Of a stretch of DNA of 64,000 nt, positions 22,470 through 32,184 are shown one piece after another. Source of the stretch: Cutaneotrichosporon cavernicola. Taxonomy: Eukaryota > Basidiomycota > Tremellomycetes > Trichosporonales > Trichosporonaceae. Location of the stretch: contig NC_083396.1 in NCBI RefSeq assembly GCF_030864355.1, positions 1,674,001-1,738,000 on the forward strand, in the 5' to 3' direction. Both the position numbers and the translations under genes were made by a program. The first letter of the stretch is position 1. The number at the start of each line of letters is the position of its first letter. The notes under the pieces are model-generated. The model saw nothing but the letters and a program-made list of their open reading frames with translations. It was not told where the DNA came from and did no database searches.

Positions 22470-22571
22470 TCCCTCTTAGCTCAGTGGTAGAGCGCGTCAC
22501 TCGTATCCAGCCGACTCTAACGAGTCCAGCCGTGAATGATGAGGTCAGTCGTTCAAGTCGGCTAGGGGGAA
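22470..22571 (+). tRNA. tRNA-Thr (anticodon CGT) with 30-nt intron
   Basis: Full cloverleaf by eye. Acceptor TCCCTCT pairs with AGGGGGA; D arm GCTC-AGTGGTA-GAGC; anticodon stem CGTCA with TGATG (one G-U). The anticodon loop C-T-CGT-A-A is split after position 37 by a 30-nt intron (22506-22535), the canonical site for nuclear tRNA introns. T arm AGTCG-TTCAAGT-CGGCT; discriminator A. Mature length 72 nt without CCA. A TTTT Pol III terminator follows at 22590-22593. Confidence 0.92.
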
Positions 22572-22589
22572 GCAGAACATAACTCAATC

Positions 22590-22593
22590 TTTT
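22590..22593 (+). terminator. Pol III terminator (T4) of the tRNA-Thr gene
   Basis: The first T run downstream of the tRNA, 19 nt past its 3' end, which is within the normal range for RNA polymerase III termination. Confidence 0.65.
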
Positions 22594-22968
22594 GCTCTTT
22601 ATTCGGGAAGTCAGAAATCGCTCATCAGTGTTCGGAAGTTGGACAGAGAGAGCGAGCTGTAGCCTCGCAAACCTATCAGAGTTTGTAGTGATTGTCGCAC
22701 TCAGCCTCCTCTTCTCCCATCACTCGTGCAGTGTTCTCCAAGCACCACAGACACTCCTTTTCAACCTTCCCCTCTGCTCGCGGTTGGCGTCTTGGAGTCG
22801 TAATGTAAACCTTAACTTGTCCTACGTGAAAAGCAAGCGCGATGTAGGTACAGTTCCGTCGGTACAGAGACTGCAGTGCGTATTGGTATCCATGCGATGG
22901 GTTCAGGGTCCAGTTACCGACGCACGCTCGTGGTTCGTGGCCCACCCCTCCAGCGTCGGCAAAACAAC

Positions 22969-23183
22969 GCGTGCTTGAGGGCCGTAGACCTCATGACAGC
23001 CTTCAATGAAGGCCTTTTGAGGACGACTCACAGGACGTGCTCGGCAGCCAGCTGCGGGACCTTTCTCCCTTCTGCCGGAAAGACCGCAACCTCATCGAGC
23101 CCTGCCTCTCCTGCGCACGTGCGATCCACCACCCCAAACTCACAGCCGGTATGGAAGGTAACATAGCCAGGTTGAACTGGTAG
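22969..23183 (+). pseudogene. Broken paralogue fragment of the Cys-rich secreted protein
   Basis: One frame reads ACLRAVDLMTAFNEG. After a frame change near 23017 the next reads DLSPFCRKDRNLIEPC, LSCARAIHHPKLTAGMEG and then a stop at 23181-23183. The segment IEPCLSCARAIHHPKLTAGM lines up with EIDSCLSCARSNNLPKLAAS in exon 2 of the gene at 21183-22255. No start, no GPI tail and no matching upstream exon is visible, so I read it as a decayed duplicate. An intact gene with unresolved exons is less likely. Confidence 0.55.
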
Positions 23184-23990
23184 CTTGCTTGCGTGATGTG
23201 AAATCTGGTGGAGACGTTGCTCGGTTGCTAGCATGTGTTACAGTACATGCATATCCTTAAGCTTATCAGAGCTTATTTGCCGACACAGGTTCTCTCCGAC
23301 GGTCCGATTCACCAAATGCACGTGCATATGACGAATGTCTAGACACACCATTCACTCTCTCACACCCCTCGTCTTCGTCACCTCCCACACCTCCCCTCCC
23401 AGCCATCAGGTCATGCCAGATCGGAACATATTTCGGCACGTATGCGCCCCGTTCCAGTCCATCTCTGAGATACGCCCGCGATCTGAGTTCGGGTGAAATC
23501 GACCGCACCGTGACGCCTGCGCCCTGGCCATGCGCCAACGTCGAGATGCACAGAGGCGCTCTTCACATCCCACCTGGTTGGGAACTCATGTCGCGATCAT
23601 CAGCAATGCGGCCCAGCCATGTGTTCAAGATGTTCCCTTCGAGCCCACGTTCCCGAGATCCTTTCTTCCCCCTTCTCATCATCAGACGCGTCATGTCCGC
23701 CTGTCGGGCGATTTATATCAGCAGGAACGGCAAGTTGGGTTATCTCAAGCCGAGTCTGACACTCGACACTCGACCCCCACTCCGACGCCCACGCCGGCGC
23801 CCTCGGTTGATGCTCCCCCTTGGCCGACGTCACACACATGCCAGTTCCACTCCTCTTCACACGTCCGCACGCTCATAGATTGTCACAAATGACGAGGGGC
23901 GAGTACGCACTATAGGCCTACTGAAGGCCTACTAAAGACCTCCTGAAGGTGTACAAGCACTAAACTAACCTCGTCGCCCACTCATTCACA
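23184..23990. other. Intergenic region upstream of the ThDP decarboxylase
   Basis: About 0.8 kb without a supportable gene. Open frames on both strands (for example 23510-23878) have no recognisable motif. Just before the next gene there is a short repeated element, GGCCTACTGAAGGCCTACTA (about 23911-23936). Confidence 0.5.
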
Positions 23991-26111
23991 ATGTCCGACC
24001 AGATTCACCTTGCAGAGTACATCGTCGAGCGGCTCAAGCAGGCTGGCGTCAAGTCTGTGAGTAGCCCTCGGCTTCCACCCACCCAACCCCCTCACGGCCC
24101 TCTCTCAAACTGCAGATCTTCGGCGTCCCAGGCGACTACAACCTCGAGCTTCTCGACTACTTCGAATCCGACCCCACTCTCCAATGGGTTGGCAACGCCA
24201 ACGAGCTCAACGCAGCCTACGCGGCCGACGGCTACGCCCGCACCAACCACGGCCTAGGGGTCCTGGTAACGACGTTTGGGGTCGGCGAACTCTCGGCCCT
24301 AAACGGCATCGCAGGTTGTCTTGCCGAACGCATTCCCGTTCTCCACATCGTCGGCGCTCCCAGTACAGCTATGCAGAAGGAGCACGTGCTCCTGCACCAC
24401 ACGCTCAATACCGAGAGCTCGTTCGACACGTTCAGCAAAATGAGCGCACCCCTGTCTTGCGCTACGGCTCTGCTGTCGCAAGTTACGCCCGAGGCCGATA
24501 CGAGTTATAGTGACGCCTTTGACAAGGCGCTCGCGGAATGTCTTACACAGTGTCGGCCGGCTTATGTCGAGCTCCCGATGGACACCGTGCGGAGCATGGT
24601 GTCTTCCGAGGGCCTCGAGAAGCCTCTCGTACGTCTCCGTCCTGAATATCCTGACCCCCCAGCCACAGCCATCCTCCGCCCCGCCATTCGGTGAGAACGC
24701 CCCCCTCAACCCCGGGAGCACACCGACCAACCAGCTCTTCCAGAGCACTGACGACCACTTTGATGCGCCCCCCGAGCTCGTGACCTCGCACGTCGTTGAC
24801 GTCATTACGAAAAAGTACGCGGCCGCCAAGCGCCCGACCGTCCTAGTCGACGCCTGCGCGGCCCGCTTCGGCGTTGGCGACCTCGTCCGTGAGCTGGTCG
24901 AGTCGTGCGGGCTTCGCTTCTTCACCAGTGAGCTAACCCTCCTCACCTGCTCTTCGCTTCGCTCGCTGACCCAGCCCCAATGGGCAAGGGAATCCTGGAC
25001 GAGCGCCACCCGCTCTTCGGCGGCTGTTACGCTGGTTCAAACTCCCTCGCTACCGTCAAGGATGAGATCGAAGCCTCCGACTTTGTGCTGTACGTCGGTG
25101 CCCTCAAGTCCGACTTCAACTCTGGCTCCTTCACCATCGGCATTCCGACGGAACACGCCGTCCGCCTACACTCCTTCACGACGAATGTGGGATTTGCGGC
25201 CTACCCAACGACCGATATTCGGCACGTGCTCCCACTCCTCCTGCCCGCATTCAAGAAAGTCAAGAGTCGGCCGGCGAAGCACGACTCTCTAGAGGAGAAG
25301 ATCAAGGCTGGCAACGTCATGGCTTTCAAGAAGATGCCGGATAACGAGGACGGCAAGATCGTCCATGCGTGGCTGTGGCAGCGCATGGCGGCTTGGTTCA
25401 AGGACGACGGTGGGTTTCTAAAGAAGGGAGCTGATTTAGACGTCATTATCACAGAGACGGGGACTAGCTCGTTCGGACTGCTTCCCATTCCCCTGCCTAG
25501 TCGGTGCACTTACGTCACCCAGGTGCTATGGGGGAGTATTGGATGGAGCGTGGGCGCGGCGCTGGGGTGCGCCCTGGCTGCGGACGAGCAGGGTGGGCGC
25601 CGGACGGTGCTGTTTGTCGGCGACGGGTCTTTCCAGCTTGTAAGTGGGTGGGTGGGAGGGGAAGGAAAGGGAAGGGAAGGGAAGGGAAGGGGAGGGGAGG
25701 GGAGGGGAGGGGAGGGGAGGGGAGGGAAGGGAACATGCGGCGTTACGCTCACATCAGACCGTCCAGGAAGTCGGGACGATCGTGCGCCGGGGCGTGCCGG
25801 CGTACATCTTCGTTCTCAACAATGACGGGTACGAGATCGAGCGCCTGATCCACGGCCCGAACGCTGGATACAACGAGATCCAGATGTACAACCTGCAGAT
25901 GTGCCTTCCCTTCCTTGGGGGGAAGAAGCCGGCCGTTCCTTACGAGAGCTTCAAGGTCAGCACGCAGGGCGAGCTGCATGCGCTGCTCCAGGACCGGGCG
26001 TTCGGCGTGGCTGACAAGGTCCGGCTCATTGAACTCGTCATGCCCCGCGGCGATGCGCCAGCCGGACTCATCAAGCAGGCGCAGCTTACGGCCAAGGCGA
26101 ATGCCAAGTAA
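23991..26111 (+). CDS. Thiamine-diphosphate decarboxylase, pyruvate decarboxylase type
   Basis: 620 residues in five exons (23991-24056, 24116-24628, 24663-24927, 24975-25639, 25758-26111), all in phase. It catalyses non-oxidative decarboxylation of a 2-oxo acid to an aldehyde. The N-terminal PYR domain has FGVPGDYNLELLDY and the activating glutamate in GNANELNAAYAADGYAR. The active-site histidine pair is in EHVLLHHTL. The PP domain shows the ThDP/Mg motif VGDGSFQLT...NNDGYE, with the conserved Glu in GYEIER. These residues fit both pyruvate and indolepyruvate decarboxylases, so substrate is uncertain; pyruvate is the default guess. Introns 1 and 4 are longer (59 and 118 nt) than the local norm, and intron 4 is a G-rich purine array. 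Confidence 0.9.
25646..25733 (+). repeat. G-rich purine minisatellite inside a PDC-type gene intron
   Basis: Runs of GGGAA and GGGGA units on the coding strand, placed entirely within intron 4. There are enough G-tracts for one or more quadruplexes in the transcript. Confidence 0.85.
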
Positions 26112-26434
26112 AGCGTTTGCCCAAGATGTACGTCCATAGTTAGTACGACCGAATGTGACCCCGATGGAATGAACCAGGTAACGCACGTGACAACAAGGAA
26201 ACTGTCGCGGTCGCTGGCAAGATGCATGGTCGACATAAACACACGCCACCGGGGCGTCTAGGAACTACAGTGCACTAAAGAGTCTTCGTATAATGGAGCT
26301 AAAATGGAGCAGGTGACACACAGGCGAAGCCTGCAAAGCAGGACAGGATGCGATTGAAGCCGAGAAAAATGATGAGGGTATGGATGGGCGTAGCGCTCGT
26401 AATATAGTCGTATCGGTTGGGGTAGGCTGGTTCG
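26112..26434. other. Convergent 3' intergenic region
   Basis: About 320 bp between the stops of the decarboxylase (plus) and the Rab-like GTPase (minus). I see no gene or repeat in it. Confidence 0.55.
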
Positions 26435-28934
26435 CTATGCACAACACCCGTAGCGGCCCTTGGGCTTGCGTGCGTCCTTCTTGGTCGTGTCCGTGAGCAT
26501 GACGCTGTCTTTTCTACGCAGGGTGCGCTCGCGCTCAATCTTGTCCTTGCGCGTAACGAGGACGGTTGCGATCGAACGGCAGAGGAGCTCGATGCCTGTT
26601 GTTAGTTCGTTCATATCTCATGAACTCACCCTCGCCGGTAAGGGAGGACACCTCGCCGAGGCGCACGCCCTCGACTTCGACGCCCCACTGTGGCGGCTTC
26701 TCCTCGTCCTCGTCGCGTGAGTCTGTGGGGTACAGGCGCGAGTCGCAGCCGAGGCTGCCACTGCGCGGACGGTGCGAGCCCGCGCCCTTGCCGTTCCGGT
26801 CGTTCTTTTGCGAGCGGACGACAGCGCCAAACTCTTCCAGTGCGTTGGCTGCGCCCGGGCCCTCTCCTCGGCCCCATCCTCGGCTCCACTCTTCGCCCCG
26901 CTTCGCGTCACCAAGCATTGGCGAGCTCTCGACCCGAACGCGCAGCGGCGTGAGGGAGCCACGCGAGTTGGTCGGGCGTGGAGGCAGGTCATTGGCCTCG
27001 GCAAGAAGCTCAAGATTGGCGAGTGCCTCACTTGTGGTCGGGGAGCGAGATAAGCCTAAGACACCGGAGAAGCCTGAGATCGAGAAACGGTTCGACGTCT
27101 GGCGAACGCGCGACGTCGAGTTGGCAGTGGACGCGACCGCTGTCTCAGCAGTGGTACCAGATATCGGTTCGCACGGCGGTGCGGGCGAGTGGAAGGACAC
27201 GCGCTTCCGGCGAGGTGGGAGAGACGGTCTGCTCGACGGTGACGTGACGGTCGATGCGCTGACGCTCGAGCCAGACCCGGATGACGTAACGTCAGGCGGG
27301 AAGTGAACAGTCGGCGCTGGCGTAGGCGACACGAGGGCAGGCCCCGAAGGCGTCGAGACGCCGGACGGGGACGGGTCCCAGTCAGCAAAGTCGCTGGCGG
27401 CGGCCATCAGCGATGCCAGGCCGTGCATCGAGTGCGGGCGGGCGCGCGGAGGCGAGATCCCAGAGCTAGACTCTGTCCTGGCCCGAGTAGAGGTGCTTCT
27501 AAAGAGGCGGCTCGAGGTGGGTGGCGACAGAGAGTTGTTATCGAGCAAGAGCTCGGACTCGGGGGGCGCGGGCTTGAGCCAGGTTCGAATCGTGCGGCGT
27601 GCCTCGCCTAGGCTGTGGAGTGTCAGTGTATGCTTATCATTACGCATTGGCGTCCCAACTTACGTAACCACACGCTGGTCGTCAAGGTCGGTCTTTGCAC
27701 CGACCACGTAGATGATCATGTCCTTGGACGCCTTGCTGTTGAGCTCGTCGAGCCATGACCGCACGTCCATGAAGCTGTCGCGGTCGGTTGTGTCGTAAAC
27801 GAGAATGCAGACGTGTGCCCCACGGTAGTAGATCGGGGCCATGGAGCGGAAGCGCTCTTGGCCGGCGGTGTCCCAAATCTGCAGTTTGACAGGCACGCCG
27901 TGGTGGACAAGCTTGCGCTTGTATAGCGAACCTTCCAGAGAAGCTGGTGCCGGGATCGCAGAGTACGACCCGGTGGTGAGGCGGAGAATGAGCGACGTCT
28001 TGCCCACGCCCTGCGATCCGAGGAGCACTACCTTGGCCTCGAGCCCCTCTGGTCCGCCGAAGTCAAGGTCGGCGTCAAAGTCGGACGCGGAGCCAGGAAA
28101 CGTGCGGGCTGGCAGTGTGGCAGAGGTGGCCGACTCGGGGCCCATTCTGCGCATCCGAGAACCGTTAGGGTACTCTGTTGCCAGTGTAGAGTACCGCACA
28201 AGCGTTGTGCCACCGAGTCCTGGACCTGGGGTGGAACGCAACCGCGCGCGGGAGTCGGCACTGTGGCTCTCGACCATGCGGACAGAAGACGGCCCTGGTG
28301 CGGGCGCCGCAAACGTGGACCTTCGTGACTTTGCGCGTGCGCGTTCGTCCTGGGAGCGGTTGCGGCCTGTGAGCGATAAGCGGTCGAGAGTAGGAAGCGT
28401 GTCGGACCGCGCAATCCCTCGTTGCTTTGTTGGCGATTTCGTCGGCGAGAGCTTGGAAGGCGATTGGGACAGTTCCGATAAGACTCCAAACTCTGAGCGG
28501 CGGCGTCGGGCGCTGGGGACGGCGGACGGCTGGCTGCTGCTACTGCTGGCGTTTGTGCTAGGAGATGTGCCGGTGGAAGGTGGGGAGTATTCGTCTGGGG
28601 ACAGCAAAGCCTGCTCCAAGTGATAACTGCGTGCCGATGACGGCACATGGTCTGCAGGTGGAGCGAGAGCGACCATCTGCACTGGGAAGGCGATGGGGTT
28701 GCGTGGCGGCGATGGGTCTGGTGTGGGCGGCAAGCTTGGCTTTTGCATCTCCGGGTCGAGCCGGGCAGGTACGCAAGGAAGCTGTTGGGACGGTGGGTGG
28801 TGATCTTGCCCTTGAGCGTAGACGGGGAAGGGAGGGGTGGTGGTGGTGCGGCTCACGCCGTTCAATGGACCAGGAGAGTTGAATCCGTCTGGCTCGAACG
28901 AGGGCGGCAGGACTGGAGGCGTAACCACCATCAT
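26435..28934 (-). CDS. Aberrant Rab-like small GTPase with long N-terminal extension and about 330-residue insert between G4 and G5
   Basis: 804 residues in three exons (28934-27664, 27612-26630, 26595-26435). Residues 1-298 are Ser/Pro-rich and disordered. The GTPase begins near 299: P-loop GSQGVGKTS, switch II WDTAGQERFRS, YYRGAHVCILVYD, and a G4-like VGAKTDL (the usual Asn is Ala). The G5-like motif EVSSLTGEG followed by GIELLCRSIA, the normal Rab helix, comes only about 330 residues later, after a Ser/Pro/Arg-rich insert. The end, GRYGCCA, is a CCX-type double-cysteine prenylation motif. The switch I threonine appears replaced by Ser (ASLEGSLYKRK). Both ends of the fold are present and joined by correct splicing, so this is one protein, not two. 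Closest known relation: Rab/Ypt family; the function is probably in membrane traffic. Confidence 0.8.
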
Positions 28935-29733
28935 GGCGGGCTGGGGAGAGGGGTGGGCCAGACGACGGCCCGGAGTGAGTGTGAGATAGTTGCGAGTTGC
29001 AAGACTTGAACAATGGAGTGGAGGGTGGAGAGAAAGGTTTTAGTTGCGACACGAGGCGCGATCTGAGCGCGCGGACGCGTTGGTTGTCGGGCGCACAAAG
29101 GTCTGAGCGCTTGGGGTAACTACCGGCGGAGTTTCAGCCTTCCAACGACCTGTGCGTGCGCTCCTCGGGTGTTCGCCAGACGTGACGCAGGGTCGTCGAA
29201 ACAATGGTGATGCGACGAGGTCGCGAGATGTAGATGCGGCACACCCTACTGGTCGTGCGTGCCGGAGAGCGTCGGAGTGGCGGTGCGGGTTCCTGTGTTC
29301 CGGGTGAGGGCGCTAGAGATAGAATTGTGTGCTGAGGGATGGACAAGGAAGCCTGGGGCGCGTGTATTGAACGTGTTGCACGAGATGGGAAAGGAGTGGG
29401 GGACAAGAAGAGCTTGACCTGTTCCAACCTGGCTGGGTGGCGTCAACACAGGATGCTTGAGCGGTTAGGAAGGCCAAAGAAATCCCTTTTGAGGAAACAC
29501 CAAAGGACGGCCTGACAGGATCTCGGCGACAGGTAGCTTCCCTGACACAACCTCAACACCACGGCGCGGGGCACCGGATGCAATAATGATCGCGCCGAGG
29601 CAAAGAGATGGAAGCAACGTGCGCGATTATCGCAGCAGTGGTGACGCTTTTGGGATGAGGGGGCCAAGGCGGTAAACTGTCACGGGGTACTCACTGGGTT
29701 GAGTTGCGTGATGGGCGGTAGGGATGCGTGGGC

Positions 29734-29764
29734 TGGTTGGTTGGTTGGTTGGTTGGTTGGTTGG
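29734..29764. repeat. (TTGG)n microsatellite
   Basis: About seven consecutive TTGG units in the gene-poor region upstream of the Rab-like GTPase. Confidence 0.9.
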
Positions 29765-30270
29765 CTGGGTGGGAGCCGGATTAATCAGGAGGAAGAAATT
29801 CTCCCTGGCGGACAGGAGGAAAAGTGGGTGAACGACGGTGCGCTCGGCGAGTGCACTCGTAGTGGTGACGAGCAATGTGTATGTCGTGATGAGGGTGGGA
29901 AGATGCGGAGGTGTTTGGCAAGGTCCGAGCGAGATGCGGAGGTGTGTGCCGCAAGGAACCGAGGAACGGGAGGATGATGTCCGAGGGAATCTAGTCCACG
30001 GCTGTTGGTAGGTTGTGTTGGTGTATGTGAGAATGGGGAGAGAAGGTTACGAGTGGGTTTGTCGAGGTAGAGGAGGAGGCTGACGAAGAGTGATGGGGAT
30101 GGGGTAAGATGTGCAGGGGTGGCTGGAGGAGAGGGGTGATTGTTGAGGATGATTGTGTGGCGTGCTGGGTGATTGTTTTGTGATTTGTGATCACGGCCTG
30201 CGTGGTGTGTGATTGTGGAATGGGAGAGTGTGAGAGTGGGAGAATGAGAGAATGAGAGAGTAGTGTATAT

Positions 30271-30292
30271 GATGATGATGATGATGATGATG
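30271..30292. repeat. (GAT)n microsatellite
   Basis: Seven consecutive GAT units in the gene-poor region. Confidence 0.9.
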
Positions 30293-32184
30293 TCGACGAG
30301 TGATCGAGTGATGTCAAGAAGTGATCAACTTGTGTGTTAGAGTTGCGGTGTTGAGGTTGAATGTGAAGCTCATTGTCATGGTGACTGACACAACAAGGGG
30401 AGGGATGGGGATAGTAGACATCGACAGACAGGTACCTACTTGCTACCCAAAGTACACTAGGATGATTTGTTTTGATTATCAGATTCAAATCCATCTGATT
30501 GTCAGTTACTACGCAGTTACAAGGTTAAGGCACAAGTGCCTCGGTTCCTACCCTTTCCAACCTGTAACATCCTGCAGGGTCGTGTTCTGTTATTCAGGGA
30601 CGCGGCGTCGACAACAACAACGCCGCACTTGGTGCCTTCATCGAGCCGCCCCTGCTCACCTACCACCACCTCATCCTCTCTCTGTCTCCTCTTCATCCGC
30701 AATCTGTCAAGCACAAGCCAAGCAGTAAAGCGGAAACATAGAATGATGCACAATCGGCAGTCAGCAGGGAACACATGTCAGAGTAAGATTCAATTCACCT
30801 AGCGATCAGGTGAGACCTCGGGCATCACGTGTAGTTTGGTGTCATTGTGGAATGGGAACGTCGCAGAGGTGAAGGTGACGGCGCAGGAGGTGACGTTGTG
30901 GGCGGTGCGATAGTGCCACATAGTGCCAGACGCTGGCACGCTCAAGAAAGTGTCGGTATGCGTCGTGAAACGGTATCCAGCGCAGTGCACTACAGGTAGC
31001 GCATGACATGCATCCTCACTGCTCGCAGCCGAACAGCCGAGGAGAGTGAGTTTGGCAGTTAGACCATGACGACTCTATGTGCTTGGGAGACGATGCCAAT
31101 AGAGTCTTGTGGATCGCCCAGAAGCCAGACGATTTCATCTCGTGAATTGCGACAATTGACATCTGACATATTCCCTGCGATCCCCACCACACTAGATTAT
31201 AATACATTTGATAAATTGATGAAATGCCAAGAGTGCCCCAAGGAGCGCGCACGGAGTGTAGGAGTGGAGCGAGGAGTGGACGAGTGATGTGGTGGCGGTC
31301 CGAGCTGATCGTCAGTCTCCAAGACCCGTTCCGCCACCCCATCTCCGCGCTGCTCTTTAGCTTTTGAGCAGTCGGCGGTGGCGGCGGCACTGAACCTGTA
31401 CCAGGGGAACGTGGCGGATGGCGGAGAATCCGGGCGTGAAACTCTTTGGATGCTGGACACTTGCATTCCGCGAGCTTGCCGCCTACCCCTTTCTTTGCCT
31501 TGGGCCTCGCGATATTTAGCTGGCGGTACCTCGGGATAACTTGAGATCCCACTCACTCTCACTATTTCCCCGATCTTCGCATTCGACCATGGTTGCCTGC
31601 CACTAAATATTTTATTGCTGACTTTTCTCTCTCTTTTTCATCTCTCTTGCACTCTCCTTGATCTCCTTGGGTCGCAGGGCGTCCTGGATCCAAGTCCAAG
31701 TCAGTGAACAGCACAGCTTGTCCATAAGTAGTACGCCATGGGCCAAGAGATGCACGAGTTTCCCCCTTGTGACCCCTGACATTTACCCCTGGATATCTTC
31801 CCTCCTCCCCCCCTCACCCACTCTCCCCCTTTCCCCCTCCTGATCACCCAAACTCGCGTTGATTCTTTCAACTGTAAGGTTTCTTTTGCCCATCCGATTG
31901 ACATCATGGCTCATGTGATCCAAATGTCGTCATCCAAATGAAGATCGTCGGCTTCCCTAGTCAATGGTAAGTGGTGGCCAAAATCCAAATCCAGAAATGC
32001 GCAGTCCATTCCTCATGACCTGGCACCTGGAAACGAGAAACGAGCAACGAACAACGAGCAACACGACCAGAAAGCAGCTTGCATCAGTGCATCGCCGTAT
32101 GCAACAAAAAACCAAATTGCTACATGATATCTGTATCTCCAACATCTAGCTTCCAAACCCCTTCAGAATGCCGCCAAGTCACCC

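Larger units (their letters stand above)
28935..32184. other. Gene-poor 3.2-kb region with simple repeats
   Basis: No gene can be supported here. It holds a TTGG repeat (29734-29764), a GAT trinucleotide repeat (30271-30292), short GAGAAT-type repeats (about 30225-30262) and unique sequence. Minus-strand frames at 30494-29991 (Ser/His/Thr-rich) and 31552-31016 lack recognisable motifs. Part may be long 5' leader or regulatory DNA of the Rab-like gene, or may hold noncoding transcripts. Confidence 0.5.

Noticed and set aside
24299..25009. 236-codon minus-strand frame inside the decarboxylase
   Set aside because: Antisense to conserved coding exons; no independent evidence.
27555..27605. GGTTCGAAT-like B box, possible tRNA
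   Set aside because: No A box, acceptor stem or terminator fits; the sequence is codons of the Rab-like protein.
30225..30292. Repeat clusters considered as CRISPR
   Set aside because: Units are 3-8 bp microsatellites without spacers, in a eukaryotic genome.
30470..30500. Second B-box-like string (AGATTCAAATCC)
   Set aside because: No cloverleaf can be drawn around it.
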